Source: Minicystis rosea (GTDB taxonomy: Bacteria; Myxococcota_A; Polyangia; Polyangiales; Polyangiaceae). Taken from it: a stretch of 64,000 nucleotides of DNA. The position numbers and the translations under genes are program-made. The stretch spans positions 11,640,377 through 11,704,376 of the forward strand of contig CP016211.1 in NCBI GenBank assembly GCA_001931535.1, written 5' to 3'. Positions 45,497-54,427 of this stretch are shown one piece after another (positions within the stretch are counted from its first letter, which is position 1; each line of letters opens with the position of its first letter). Under the pieces are notes generated by a model that was given only the letters and a program-made list of their open reading frames with translations, did not search any database and had not been told where the DNA came from.

Positions 45497-47439
45497 ACGG
45501 TGGCGACGGGTCGATCGACGATGCCGTCGATCACCTCGAGCGCCATTTCGTAGCGGCCGAGCGGAGGCATGATGTACGCGCCCGCGACCTTGTCGCGCAC
45601 GGCCATGAGCATCTCGCGGGCGATGCGCACGCCTTCCTTGCGCGCCTCGGGCCCGCTGCCGGCGGCCTTCATGCGCCGTCGCACGTCGTCGGGGATCTGC
45701 ATGCCCGGCACCTCGTTGTGGAGGAACTCGGCGTTCTTGTGGCTCGCGAGCGGGAGGATGCCGACCAGGATCGGCAGCCCCAGCGGCGCGATGTCCGTGA
45801 GGAAGCGATCGAGCACCGCGGGATCGTACACCGGCTGCGTCATCACGAGCTCCGCGCCCGCGCGCTTCTTCAGCTCGAGACGCGCGATCTCGCGCGCGTA
45901 GTTGAGCGCGGCCGGCTCCGCGCCCGTGGCCGCGAAGAAGCCGGTGGCCGCGCCGAGCGGCTTGCCGCCCGGATCGATGCCGCGGTTGAGGCGCGTGACG
46001 AGGCGGAGGATGCCGATGGAGTCGAGATCGTAGACCGCGGTGGCGTCGGGGAAATCGCCCATTTTCGGCGGGTCGCCGGTGACCACCACCAAGTTGCGCA
46101 CCCCGAGCGCGTGCGCGCCGAGGAGGTGCGCGACCTGCCCGAGCAGGTTGCGATCGCGCCCGCACACGTGGAGCAGCGTCTCGATCCCGAGCTCCTCCTG
46201 CATGCGCACGGCCATCGCCAAGTTCGACATGCGGGCCTGCGCGCGCGCGCCGTCGGCGATGTTGATGATGTCGACGCCGCCGCCGACCAAGAGGCGCGCG
46301 GCATCGATCGAAGGCTTGGGGTCGAGGCCGATGGGCGGGTTGACCTCCACCGAGACCACGAATTTGCGCCCGATCTTGGCGGCGAAACGGCTCTTCTGAT
46401 CGCGCGGCACCACCGACACGCCGGTGGCCACGGGCGCCGCGACGCTGCCGGGATCGGCGTCGTCGTTCGACGTGCCGATCCACAATGGCCCGCTCACCTC
46501 TTGGCCCTCGCCGAGCGCCGACGCGGAGGCCGAGCTCTCCATGCGCGCGGCGGCCGCGATGCGGCGCACGTGCTCCGGCGTGGTGCCACAGCAGCCGCCG
46601 ATGAGGCGGACGCCGAGCTTGCACATGCGGCGCGCGAAGACGCCGAAATACTCGGGCGTGGAGACGTAGATGAAGCGATCGTCCACGCGCCGCGGGAGGC
46701 CGGCGTTGGGGACGGCGGAGAGCGGGACGCCGAGCGGAAGGAGCTTCTCCACCGCGGCGAACACCACTTGCGGGCCGTCGCTGCAGTTGACGCCGATGAC
46801 GTCGACGCCGAGCGCCTTGAGGCGCGCGCCCATGTCGGAGACGGGGGTGCCGTCCGCCATGCTCAAGTTCTCGTCCACGGAGACCTGCGCGATGATGGGC
46901 AGATCGCGGCCCGACGCTTGGCGCACGCCCTCGATGGCGAGCTCGATCTCCTCGGGCTGGCGCATCGTCTCGATCATCAACGCGTCGACGCCGCCCTCGA
47001 AGAGCGCGGCGGCCTGCTCGCGGAACGCGGCGCGCACGCGCTCGCGCTCGTCCTCGGAGAAGCCGGCGAACACGAGCCCCGTCGGCCCGATCGCGCCGGC
47101 CACCCAAGCCCGATCGGCCGCGGCGCCGCGGGCCAGGCGCGCGGCCGCGATGTTGATGTCGCGCCCTTTGTCTTCGAGCCCGTGCCGCGAGAGGCGCACG
47201 CGGTTGCTGCCGAAGGTGTTGGTCTCGATCACCTGTGCGCCGGCGCGCACGTAGTCTTCGTGGATGCGCTGCACGATCTCGGGGCGCGAGATGGAGAGCT
47301 CTTCGTAGTTCACGCTGAAGAGCACGCCGCGCTCGTAGAGCTGGGTGCCCATGCCGCCGTCGACGGTGAGCACACCGCGCTGGAGGGCTTCGAGCAGCGA
47401 CCGGCCCGAGCGGGGCGGCGGAGCGGAGATGGGCGACAT
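45493..47439 (-). CDS. Bifunctional homocysteine S-methyltransferase/5,10-methylenetetrahydrofolate reductase
   Basis: 648 residues. Residues 15-295 are a homocysteine methyltransferase domain: LTVDGGMGTQLYERG, VIETNTFGSNRVRL, and zinc ligands Cys219 (GVNCSDGP) plus Cys283-Cys284 (GGCCGTTPEH). Residues about 350-640 are a MetF-type flavin domain: VVSVEVNPPIGLDPKP, LLHVCGRDRNLLGQVAHLLG, NLVVVTGDPPKMGDFPDATA, and ELVMTQPVYDP. The fusion joins reduction of methylene-THF with methylation of homocysteine to methionine, as in YitJ-type proteins. The frame extends upstream to 47622 but the ATG at 47439 gives the normal N-terminus. Divergent from the dienelactone hydrolase gene. Confidence 0.93.
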   Translation of the reverse strand: MSPISAPPPRSGRSLLEALQRGVLTVDGGMGTQLYERGVLFSVNYEELSISRPEIVQRIHEDYVRAGAQVIETNTFGSNRVRLSRHGLEDKGRDINIAAARLARGAAADRAWVAGAIGPTGLVFAGFSEDERERVRAAFREQAAALFEGGVDALMIETMRQPEEIELAIEGVRQASGRDLPIIAQVSVDENLSMADGTPVSDMGARLKALGVDVIGVNCSDGPQVVFAAVEKLLPLGVPLSAVPNAGLPRRVDDRFIYVSTPEYFGVFARRMCKLGVRLIGGCCGTTPEHVRRIAAAARMESSASASALGEGQEVSGPLWIGTSNDDADPGSVAAPVATGVSVVPRDQKSRFAAKIGRKFVVSVEVNPPIGLDPKPSIDAARLLVGGGVDIINIADGARAQARMSNLAMAVRMQEELGIETLLHVCGRDRNLLGQVAHLLGAHALGVRNLVVVTGDPPKMGDFPDATAVYDLDSIGILRLVTRLNRGIDPGGKPLGAATGFFAATGAEPAALNYAREIARLELKKRAGAELVMTQPVYDPAVLDRFLTDIAPLGLPILVGILPLASHKNAEFLHNEVPGMQIPDDVRRRMKAAGSGPEARKEGVRIAREMLMAVRDKVAGAYIMPPLGRYEMALEVIDGIVDRPVATV

Positions 47440-47542
47440 GCGCCGAACCCTAGGCCCTGCCTGCACGCGGCGCAACGGCGGGTCGCGTGGGGGTTGGCGT
47501 CCACGAAGCGCTTGGCTAAAGCCTCGCGCCGGAGGATCCACA

Positions 47543-48220
47543 ATGGCGAACAGGGTCGAGTTCAAAGCCGAGAGCGGCAGAGCGGCAAGCGGTGAGCTCT
47601 CCGTCCCGGAGGGCACGGGCAAGGTGCCCGCAGTGGTTCTCGTGCAGGAGTGGTGGGGAGTGAACGATCACATCCGATCGCTCGCCGATCGCTTCGCGAA
47701 GGCCGGCTTCCTCGTGCTCGCGCCGGACCTCTACCACGGCACGGTGACCAAGGACGCGGGCAAGGCCGCAGAGCTGATGCAGTCGCTCGACGGCAAGCAG
47801 GCGATCGACGACATCGCCGGTGCGGTCGCCTACCTGCGCGCTCACCCGCGAAGCAATGGCAAGGTCGGAATCACCGGCTTCTGCATGGGCGGCGCTTACA
47901 CCTTCGCGGCCACCTCCGCGATTCCCAATCTCGGAGCCGCCGTGCCCTTCTATGGGATCCCGCCCGCCGAGCGCCTCGACGTGAACAAGATGAAGACCCC
48001 GATCCTCACCCACGTCGCGACCCGCGATCAATGGGTGACCCCGGAGAAGGCCGAGGAGCTCGTGCGCCAGATCAACGCCCACGGCGGCAACGCCAAGGTC
48101 GAGATCTACGAAGCCGATCACGCCTTCATGAACGACACGCGCCCCGAGGTCTACGCGCCCGAGCAGGCCAAGCTGGCCTGGGATCGCGCCGTGGAGTTCC
48201 TCCACCGCCACCTCGATTGA
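47543..48220 (+). CDS. Dienelactone hydrolase family protein
   Basis: 225 residues. A perfect GGAGGATCCACA-ATG ribosome-binding arrangement fixes the start. The catalytic triad of the dienelactone hydrolase family is in place: Cys114 in ITGFCMGGAYTF, Asp162 in VATRDQWVTP, His193 in YEADHAFMNDTR; Glu36 in VQEWWGVND is the residue that holds the Cys. The family hydrolyses dienelactones and other small esters. Length and motif spacing are standard and there is no signal peptide, so it is cytoplasmic. No aromatic-degradation genes are nearby, so the real substrate may differ. Confidence 0.93.
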   Translation: MANRVEFKAESGRAASGELSVPEGTGKVPAVVLVQEWWGVNDHIRSLADRFAKAGFLVLAPDLYHGTVTKDAGKAAELMQSLDGKQAIDDIAGAVAYLRAHPRSNGKVGITGFCMGGAYTFAATSAIPNLGAAVPFYGIPPAERLDVNKMKTPILTHVATRDQWVTPEKAEELVRQINAHGGNAKVEIYEADHAFMNDTRPEVYAPEQAKLAWDRAVEFLHRHLD

Positions 48221-48225
48221 GCTCT

Positions 48226-48253
48226 GACCGGGGCCGTGAAGCCGGCCCCGGTC
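48226..48253. terminator. Bidirectional terminator hairpin
   Basis: Perfect 10-bp stem GACCGGGGCC / GGCCCCGGTC with an eight-base loop (48236-48243). It lies in the 42-base gap between two convergent genes, five bases after one stop codon and nine before the other, so it can serve both strands. Confidence 0.75.
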
Positions 48254-48262
48254 GATGACCCA

Positions 48263-50275
48263 TCACGACCCCTTGGACGGCAAGGTCCGCGGAGACTCCG
48301 TATCTGGAGGCTCCGCGGGCAATCCATTCGTCTCGGGCGACACTGCATCAGGGACCACGTATCCCACGGTCTCCATCCCCGCCCGGCTCAGGTTCATCTT
48401 CCCGTCTCCGCCTTCGATCGCGCTGGATCGCCCCCAGAACGTCCCCGTGACCACGATCTCGCCATCGATGATCATGGTGATGATCCGGCTGTCGACGATC
48501 CGCCGATCTTCCCCCCGCGCGCCCGACAGCACCGAAGGATGGATGTAGTCCTGCACCACGTGGCGCGCCGGCTCCTCCAACAAGCGCTTCCGGAGCTTGC
48601 GCCACTTCTTCTCGCTCATCCGCGGACCGATGTGGACGCCGTCGCCGCCGCGGCCGTCGACCACCTTGATCACGTAGCGCGCGCGATTCTCCATCACGTG
48701 ATCGATGAAGTCCGTCCGCGCGACCAGGCCGCCGTCGTCGGTCGGCTCGAAGAGGCGGTGGCTCGGGACGTTCTGGAGAATGGGCTCCTCGTTCAAATAA
48801 AAGCGGATGAGGTCAGGCACGAATCCATAGAACAGCTTGTCGCCGAGGAACTCGAGGCCCGGTGTGGCGTTGGTCTGGACGTGCCCTTGGAGCACGAGAT
48901 CCAAGAGCCCCGCGACCTTCGGCGTCTTCTTCAACACCGATCCCGAGACGGCGATGTTGGATCGGACGAGCGCCTTCCTCAGCTTTCGCAGATCGAGGCC
49001 GCGTGTCTCCGGATCGCGCCCCATGGCCCGGCGAATCCGTTTGCGCGAGCGGCGGTCGAGGCGGTCGTCGTGCAGGTGATCGCGGGCCTCGTCGAGCAGG
49101 GCCTTTTCGCGGATGGCTGGGTGCTCCCAATCCACCCACGAGTGCTCGGCGTTCAACCAGAGAAAACCGATCTTCTGCCGGTATTCGAGGCTCGTGTTTC
49201 CCACCTTGATGCGCCGCACGAGGTAGGCGCCGTCGTTCGCAACCTCGATGCGTTTGTTCTTCATCCCCGGCTCGACGATGACGGCGTGGCGCGCCCGGAG
49301 GAGCCGATAGAGGCGGTAATCCTCTTCATCGCCGTAAGGCGGTGTTCCATAGACCACGAAGGCGCCTTGATCGGCGCGCGGCCCGATGGGCGGATCGGCG
49401 ACCGCGTGATAACGGCTCACCAGCTCGTCGAGGAAGGCGCGTGGATCGTTGGTGGCGCCGATGGCCTCCGCGAAGCCGGGGAGCAGCTTTTCGTGCGCCG
49501 CGCGGGCCGGCTCCAGATCTCCCGGCCCCCCGAGGAAATGAATGTTGTCCTCGATCGCGTAGAACTTCCCATCTCCGGCGCGCACCACGTCAGGCCCGAA
49601 GAACGCGCGGAATTGCTTCTGCACCCGCTCGCTCAGGGACTTGCGAAACGGCCCTTCTCCCGTGCGCTCCACGATGGCATCGATGATCCGCCCCGGGATC
49701 ACCCGATCACGATAGCGCTGCTCTCCCAGGTAATCCGCGTAGAAGGCTTGGAGCGCGCGGGCCCTCTGCGCCGTGCCCCGTGCGAGGAGATCGTACTCCG
49801 ATCGACCGAGGATCCGCGGCATCGCCGTGAGCGGTGTGTCCCCCGTCAAGGCCCGTGACGCGGCTGGGAAATTGGCCGAAAAGCGCCGGGGACGACGGCG
49901 AAGGAAACGGACCGCGGCCTCATAAGAAGGGCGCACGCGGCCCTCGTCGCCGAACACTTCATCATAGTATCGATCTCCAGTGAGCGCGCCCGTGGGCGCG
50001 GGGGCCTCGTGGGTGGGATCGATGGTTTTCTGCTCGGCGTCTTGCGGCGCAGTGGCCTCGGGAATCGGCGGCGAGGTGGTTTCCACCTGCCTCGATCTGG
50101 GGCCGAAGAGGTCCTCTGCAAACGTGTTGCGAGAGGGCTTTTGCGCGAGGAAGACCCGAGGATCGCGCGCCCGGGCAGGTCCGCGGATTCGATCGAGATT
50201 CGTGGGGGCGCCGGATCTCGCGGATCCTCGGTCGGGCGCGGCGGCGAAAGACTCGCCGATGGCAACGAAATCCAC
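48263..50275 (-). CDS. Circularly permuted ATP-grasp protein (type 2)
   Basis: 670 residues. After about 100 poorly conserved residues, DRYYDEVFGDEGRVRPSYEA begins a circularly permuted ATP-grasp domain (DUF404/DUF407 family). Later motifs FYAIEDNIHFLGGPGDLE, AVIVEPGMKNKRIEVANDGA, TPGLEFLGDKLFYGFVPDLI and YVIKVVDGRGGDGVHIGPRM (ATP-binding Lys and Gly-rich loop) support this. Family members ligate carboxylates to amines and often sit in peptide-synthesis operons with an alpha-E protein and a transglutaminase-like protein; neither is next to it here. The N-terminal 100 residues are low in conservation and rich in Arg/Pro. Divergent from the thioredoxin-reductase-like gene. Product unknown. Confidence 0.85.
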   Translation of the reverse strand: MDFVAIGESFAAAPDRGSARSGAPTNLDRIRGPARARDPRVFLAQKPSRNTFAEDLFGPRSRQVETTSPPIPEATAPQDAEQKTIDPTHEAPAPTGALTGDRYYDEVFGDEGRVRPSYEAAVRFLRRRPRRFSANFPAASRALTGDTPLTAMPRILGRSEYDLLARGTAQRARALQAFYADYLGEQRYRDRVIPGRIIDAIVERTGEGPFRKSLSERVQKQFRAFFGPDVVRAGDGKFYAIEDNIHFLGGPGDLEPARAAHEKLLPGFAEAIGATNDPRAFLDELVSRYHAVADPPIGPRADQGAFVVYGTPPYGDEEDYRLYRLLRARHAVIVEPGMKNKRIEVANDGAYLVRRIKVGNTSLEYRQKIGFLWLNAEHSWVDWEHPAIREKALLDEARDHLHDDRLDRRSRKRIRRAMGRDPETRGLDLRKLRKALVRSNIAVSGSVLKKTPKVAGLLDLVLQGHVQTNATPGLEFLGDKLFYGFVPDLIRFYLNEEPILQNVPSHRLFEPTDDGGLVARTDFIDHVMENRARYVIKVVDGRGGDGVHIGPRMSEKKWRKLRKRLLEEPARHVVQDYIHPSVLSGARGEDRRIVDSRIITMIIDGEIVVTGTFWGRSSAIEGGDGKMNLSRAGMETVGYVVPDAVSPETNGLPAEPPDTESPRTLPSKGS

Positions 50276-50396
50276 GCCCTACCGGGCCGGGCCGCCGGCG
50301 CTTAAGGTCGAGCCCGAGAGCGCCGGACAGGATCGTTTCCCCCTCGGCGACACGCATCGTTGCTCGTCGGGTGCTCTCGTCCACGGAGGAGATTCC

Positions 50397-51293
50397 ATGA
50401 CCTATGATGTCGTCATCGCCGGCGGTGGACCGGCCGGCCTCTCGGCGGCGCTCGTGCTCGGGAGGGCGCGCAAGCGTGTCTTGCTGTGCGACGCCGGCCC
50501 CCCGCGGAACGCCGCGGCCGAACAGATTCACGGCTTCGTCACGCGGGATGGCACGCCGCCCGCCGAGTTTCGCCGCATCGCCCGCGCCGAGCTCGCGCCC
50601 TACGATTCGGTGGAGATCCGCGATGTGCGCGTCGAGCGGTTCGACGGCGAGCGCGGGAGCTTTCGTGTCCACCTCGAAGGAGGCGTCGTCGAGGCCCGCC
50701 GCGTCCTCCTGACCGTCGGGATGATCGACGAGATCCCCGATCTCCCCGGATACCGCGAGCTCTGGGGCAAATCGATCGCCCAGTGTCCTTATTGCCACGC
50801 GTGGGAGGTGCGCGACCGCCGCTTCGGCAGCATCATCCCGGCGGCGGTCTGGGCCGAGTTTCCCCTGTTCCTCAAAGGGTGGACCAACGATGTCGTGGTC
50901 TTCACCGATGGTCGCTTCGAGGTGCCCGAGGACATGCGTGCTCGCCTCTCCAAGGCCGGTATCCCCATCGAAGAGCGCCCGATTCGCGCCATCCTCCCCA
51001 CGCCCGACGGCCACCACCTCTCCGCCGTCGAGCTCGCCGATGGAGCGCAGGTGCCGTGTGACATGCTCTTCGCTCGGCCGCCGCAGCGCCAAACCGATCT
51101 CGTGATGCGCGCCGAGCTCGCGCTCGACGAGCAGGGCTTCGTCCGCGTCGACGATTTCAAGCAGACCTCCCGCCCGGGTGTCTATGCGGCCGGCGATCTC
51201 ACCACCATGATGCAAGGCGCCCTCGTCGGCGCGGCCGCCGGGGCGCAGGCGGCTTATCGGATGAATCACGAGCTGACGCTCGAGCACGTTTGA
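50397..51293 (+). CDS. Thioredoxin-reductase-like FAD flavoprotein
   Basis: 298 residues with a strong GGAGGAGATTCC-ATG start. VVIAGGGPAGLSAALVLG (FAD GxGxxG), CDAGPPRNAAAEQIHGF, redox pair Cys130-Pro-Tyr-Cys133 (AQCPYCHAWEVRD) and PGVYAAGDLTTMMQGALVGA (second FAD motif). This layout is the short thioredoxin-reductase-like branch that includes myxobacterial and fungal gliotoxin-type dithiol oxidases. The NADPH-binding GxGxxA/G motif normally after the CxxC is missing: FGSIIPAAVWAEFPLFLKGW is in its place. It may therefore act as an oxidase of dithiols rather than an NADPH-dependent reductase, an inference. No thioredoxin gene is adjacent. Confidence 0.88.
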   Translation: MTYDVVIAGGGPAGLSAALVLGRARKRVLLCDAGPPRNAAAEQIHGFVTRDGTPPAEFRRIARAELAPYDSVEIRDVRVERFDGERGSFRVHLEGGVVEARRVLLTVGMIDEIPDLPGYRELWGKSIAQCPYCHAWEVRDRRFGSIIPAAVWAEFPLFLKGWTNDVVVFTDGRFEVPEDMRARLSKAGIPIEERPIRAILPTPDGHHLSAVELADGAQVPCDMLFARPPQRQTDLVMRAELALDEQGFVRVDDFKQTSRPGVYAAGDLTTMMQGALVGAAAGAQAAYRMNHELTLEHV

Positions 51294-51320
51294 TTCATCG
51301 CGTCTCGCTCTGCGCGCCGC

Positions 51321-52172
51321 TCACCGCACGCGGTGCTTCTCGCGCCAAGCCGACGGCGTCAAACCATGCTCCCTGCGGAACATGCGAATGAAGTGGGTCG
51401 GATCTCGATAGCCGACGCGCTCGGCCACGACCTCGACGATTTCGTCGGTGTGCAAGAGGCGATGCCGGGCCTCCGCGAGGCGGTGCGCGACGATCCAGGC
51501 GCCCACGGAGCGTCCGGTCGTCTTGCGGAGGAGCGTGGTGAGATGGGCCGGAGAGCGACGCACCGCGCGCGCCACGTCGCCGAGCGAGAGCGGCGCGAGA
51601 CACCGATCTTGGATGTAGCGGAGCGCCTCCGTCACGACGTCCGGCGCGCTCGCCTCTTCGGGCCAGGTGGCGGCCCGATCGACCTCGGCGAGGATGAGCG
51701 TGATCAAGCTCCGCTGCACCGCCAGGCTCCCGCCGTCGGCGCGCGCGGTCTCGCGTTGCAGCTCCACGAAGAGCGATTCGAGGAAGGCCCGCCGCCCTTC
51801 GGGGATGCGCACCACCGCGGAGGCGCCCGCGCGCACGCGATCGAAGGCGCGCAGCAGATGGCCCGTCTCCTCCCGCATGAAGCAGGTCGCGCACAGGCCG
51901 AGCCCCCATTGCTCGACCTGATTCGCCTCGAGGAACCGATGCGGCTCGCCGGCGGGCACGAGCATCACGTCGCCCGCTTCGAGCGTCCATTGCCCGCGCT
52001 GCTCGAACGTGGCCGTGCCCGCGGTGTAGAAGCCGAGCGCCACGTGCTCGTGCGTGACCGGATGGGGCGCCCTGCGTTTCATGGTGTGGGCGCGCTGGCT
52101 GACGACGATGGGCCGGTCGTGATCGACGGGGCGGCAATCCGGGTCTCGTTGGGCGGCCTCGATGTCTCGCAT
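51321..52172 (-). CDS. AraC-family transcriptional regulator
   Basis: 283 residues. Residues 20-110 form a cupin-like sensor (HEHVALGFYTAGTATFEQRG, LEAGDVMLVPAGEPHRFLEA). The C-terminal hundred residues are a double helix-turn-helix: LSLGDVARAVRRSPAHLTTL with GRSVGAWIVAHRLAEARHRL, then VVAERVGYRDPTHFIRMFRR and EHGLTPSAWRE, the AraC signature. It should activate or repress a gene set in response to a small ligand. Its stop is 27 bases from that of the convergent flavoprotein gene. The ATG at 52172 is preferred; the frame extends upstream without protein-like sequence. Confidence 0.92.
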   Translation of the reverse strand: MRDIEAAQRDPDCRPVDHDRPIVVSQRAHTMKRRAPHPVTHEHVALGFYTAGTATFEQRGQWTLEAGDVMLVPAGEPHRFLEANQVEQWGLGLCATCFMREETGHLLRAFDRVRAGASAVVRIPEGRRAFLESLFVELQRETARADGGSLAVQRSLITLILAEVDRAATWPEEASAPDVVTEALRYIQDRCLAPLSLGDVARAVRRSPAHLTTLLRKTTGRSVGAWIVAHRLAEARHRLLHTDEIVEVVAERVGYRDPTHFIRMFRREHGLTPSAWREKHRVR

Positions 52173-52304
52173 GGTGCCTCGGGACGGCGAGTATAGCGAA
52201 GGGAGCGGCGCGGGCTCGGCGGGAAGGGCTTCGCTTGCCCCTGCGATCGAGCCCACGATCGGGCAGCGGCTCGCCATCGGGGCGAGACGCGGTATCCTTC
52301 CGGG

Positions 52305-52820
52305 GTGAGCGACGTGCTTAGCGATCCCGAGGATTCGATCGATCCCGCTCATGCGCTCGACGAGGCGCGCGCCACGCTGGCGCAGCTTCAGGTCGAGAAC
52401 GAGGCGCTGCGCCGCAAGGCGGGTGGCCCGGAGATGGCCGCGAGGCCGCTGCCCGCGGGGTACGAGCGCGCCGACGCGGCCGCGTACCGCGTGCCGGATC
52501 GGCACCTCCGCCTGGAGCGGGAGCTCCACGACACGAACGTGGAGATTGCCAATCTGAGCATCGAGAATGCCATTCTCCAAAGCCAGCTCGCGAGCCGGAG
52601 GCCCACGCGGCCGAGCCCGCTCGTCCCGGTGGTCGCCACCTTGTCGATCGCGGGCGCCGGCGTCGCCATTTGGTTCGGGACGGAGAACTTCGGCATGCTC
52701 CTCATGGCCGCTCTCCTCCTCGGCCTGGGCTACTGCCTCTATCGTTTGATTGGCACCATCCAGCCCGATGGACGCAACCCCCCGACGCCGCCGCAGCTCC
52801 CGAGCGGTTGGAACGTGTAG
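52305..52820 (+). CDS. Membrane protein with coiled coil, unknown function
   Basis: 171 residues from a GTG with CCGGG just upstream. Residues 15-45 and 65-100 have heptad-like Leu/Ala/Glu patterns (ARATLAQLQVENEALRRK, RELHDTNVEIANLSIENAIL) that suggest coiled coils. Two membrane helices follow (LVPVVATLSIAGAGVAIWF and GMLLMAALLLGLGYCLYRLI), then a short Pro-rich tail. I do not recognise a family. The topology would put both ends in the cytoplasm. It is divergent from the AraC gene and convergent with the following minus-strand gene. Confidence 0.65.
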   Translation: MSDVLSDPEDSIDPAHALDEARATLAQLQVENEALRRKAGGPEMAARPLPAGYERADAAAYRVPDRHLRLERELHDTNVEIANLSIENAILQSQLASRRPTRPSPLVPVVATLSIAGAGVAIWFGTENFGMLLMAALLLGLGYCLYRLIGTIQPDGRNPPTPPQLPSGWNV

Positions 52821-52844
52821 CCGCAGATCGCGCGCGGTTTTTCG

Positions 52845-54302
52845 TCAGTCGCCGTCGCCCGCGCTCGCGTCCTTGGCGCCGGCGTCGCTCGTGGCTTCCA
52901 CGGGGCGCTGTTTGCAGCGCACGACCGCGAGGCGCATGGGCTTGCCCATCGGGCGGGCCCAGAGAATGGCGTCGCGCGTCGCGGCCACGGGCACGCCGAT
53001 GCCCAGCGATTTCTCGGGTGCCAGATCGTCGAGCAGCTCGCCGCGCGGGGACAACGCCGCGATGCGCGTGGCGCCGTTCACGCTCGCCAGCGAGATCCAC
53101 CCGGGCAACAGATCCGGCATGCCGGCGGCGGCCGTCTCTTCGGCCAGCACGCGCGCCTCGTTGCCTCCGCCGAGCCGCGCCAGCGTGGCGAGCAAGCGCC
53201 CGCCGTTCGAGCCCGTGGGCGTGTCGTCGTCGCGATACGCCAAGAGCGCGCCGCCGTCGTCACCGAGCTCGAGATCGTAGCCGAGCACGTGCCCGCTCTT
53301 CGGCGTCACGGCGCGGCTCTGTGCCGTCGGCGCGCCGCTCTCGTCGAGGGGCATGAGCGCGATCCAGCTCGTGGTGATGGTCTCACCGAGCTCGCGCTCG
53401 TCGTCGTCGTCGTGCTTCTTGTCTTTCTTCTTCGCGTCCGCAGCCCCGCGCACGGCGTACGCGAGCCAATAACCGCCCGGGCGAGCGACGAGGCGCGGTC
53501 GTTCCGCATCCTCGTTCGCGCCGGAGATGGCGCGCCCCGGCGACACGAGCTTCATCGTGGCCACGTCGATCGTGGCGAGCATCACCACCGATCGTTTGTC
53601 CGTCGTGCCCACGAGATCGTCCCACACCACGATCGCGCGCTGCGCCGAGGCCGCGACGTCGAGCGCCTGCGATTCGTCGCGCCCCTCGGGAAGCTCGGGG
53701 CCCCAGGTCACCTGATCCCCTTGGACCTTGGCCACCTTGAGCGCGCGCCCACCGCCGAACGCGGGGTGACCCGCGTTGGGCTCGACCATCACCGCGAGCA
53801 CCGCGTCGCCCGCGCCCGCGACGACCGGCGGATCCAGATCTCCGCGCAGCCGCCCGAGCCGCACGCTCTTGCCGCCTTTGCCATCGAGCCCGAGCGTCGC
53901 GACCATCGCCACCGCGCCCGTCTTCTCGTCGCGACGCGCGCCCACCGCGAAGCCGCCGCCGAACACCGCGCCGCGGCCCACCTCGACCGCGAAAGGCACC
54001 GTCGGATCTTCGATGTCCTCGGCGGGATCGGCCGTCCCTCCATCCGCGGGCGCAGCAGGCTTTTCGGCGGGTGCGTCGCCGATCATGAACGGCTCGGCGG
54101 AGACCTCTTCGCAGCGCGGCGGCGCCGGAGGCGCGGGCGCGGGCTCCACGTTCGCCGACGCGATCGGCTGAGGCGGCGACGGCGGCATGTCGGAGCCGAC
54201 GATCTTCCGCCACACCACCAACGCACCGACGACGATCACCACGGCGGCGGGGAGCTTCCACGGCGCACGCGGCGGCGGATCATCGGGGAGGGACGGGACC
54301 AT
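52845..54302 (-). CDS. Membrane-anchored exported protein with beta-propeller-like repeats
   Basis: 485 residues. A single membrane helix at about 17-33 (PAAVVIVVGALVVW) is followed by a Pro/Ala-rich linker and about 380 residues made of repeated strand blocks (for example AVFGGGFAVGARRDEKTGAV, RAIVVWDDLVGT, GGYWLAYAVRG and GGALLAYRDDD). These W/Y-x-A-x-R/D phrases recur every 45-60 residues, as in beta-propellers. The ectodomain of the kinase at 3591-6335 has the same style. There is an acidic/Lys stretch (KKKDKKHDDDDE) between two blocks, and the tail ends in Asp/Ala. Start ATG 54302 is chosen because the helix begins soon after. No enzymatic motif seen. Confidence 0.65.
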   Translation of the reverse strand: MVPSLPDDPPPRAPWKLPAAVVIVVGALVVWRKIVGSDMPPSPPQPIASANVEPAPAPPAPPRCEEVSAEPFMIGDAPAEKPAAPADGGTADPAEDIEDPTVPFAVEVGRGAVFGGGFAVGARRDEKTGAVAMVATLGLDGKGGKSVRLGRLRGDLDPPVVAGAGDAVLAVMVEPNAGHPAFGGGRALKVAKVQGDQVTWGPELPEGRDESQALDVAASAQRAIVVWDDLVGTTDKRSVVMLATIDVATMKLVSPGRAISGANEDAERPRLVARPGGYWLAYAVRGAADAKKKDKKHDDDDERELGETITTSWIALMPLDESGAPTAQSRAVTPKSGHVLGYDLELGDDGGALLAYRDDDTPTGSNGGRLLATLARLGGGNEARVLAEETAAAGMPDLLPGWISLASVNGATRIAALSPRGELLDDLAPEKSLGIGVPVAATRDAILWARPMGKPMRLAVVRCKQRPVEATSDAGAKDASAGDGD

Positions 54303-54427
54303 GATGGGAGCCGTGTTAGCTCGATTCCGGTCGCGGTGCATCGCGCAAGGAACGGCGCGCGCACAGGGCCTGGGAAAGCGACACGAAAACCTAGGAGGGC
54401 CCGAGCGGGCGAGACTACTATCGGGCC

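Noticed and set aside
45497..47107. Upstream extension of the HEAT-like gene to 801 codons
   Set aside because: The extension lies entirely over the homocysteine methyltransferase gene in another frame and is Arg-rich noise; the GTG overlap start explains the real gene.
48263..51293. Complete peptide-ligase (ATP-grasp, alpha-E, transglutaminase) cluster
   Set aside because: Only the permuted ATP-grasp gene is present; the usual alpha-E and transglutaminase-like genes are absent from the neighbourhood.
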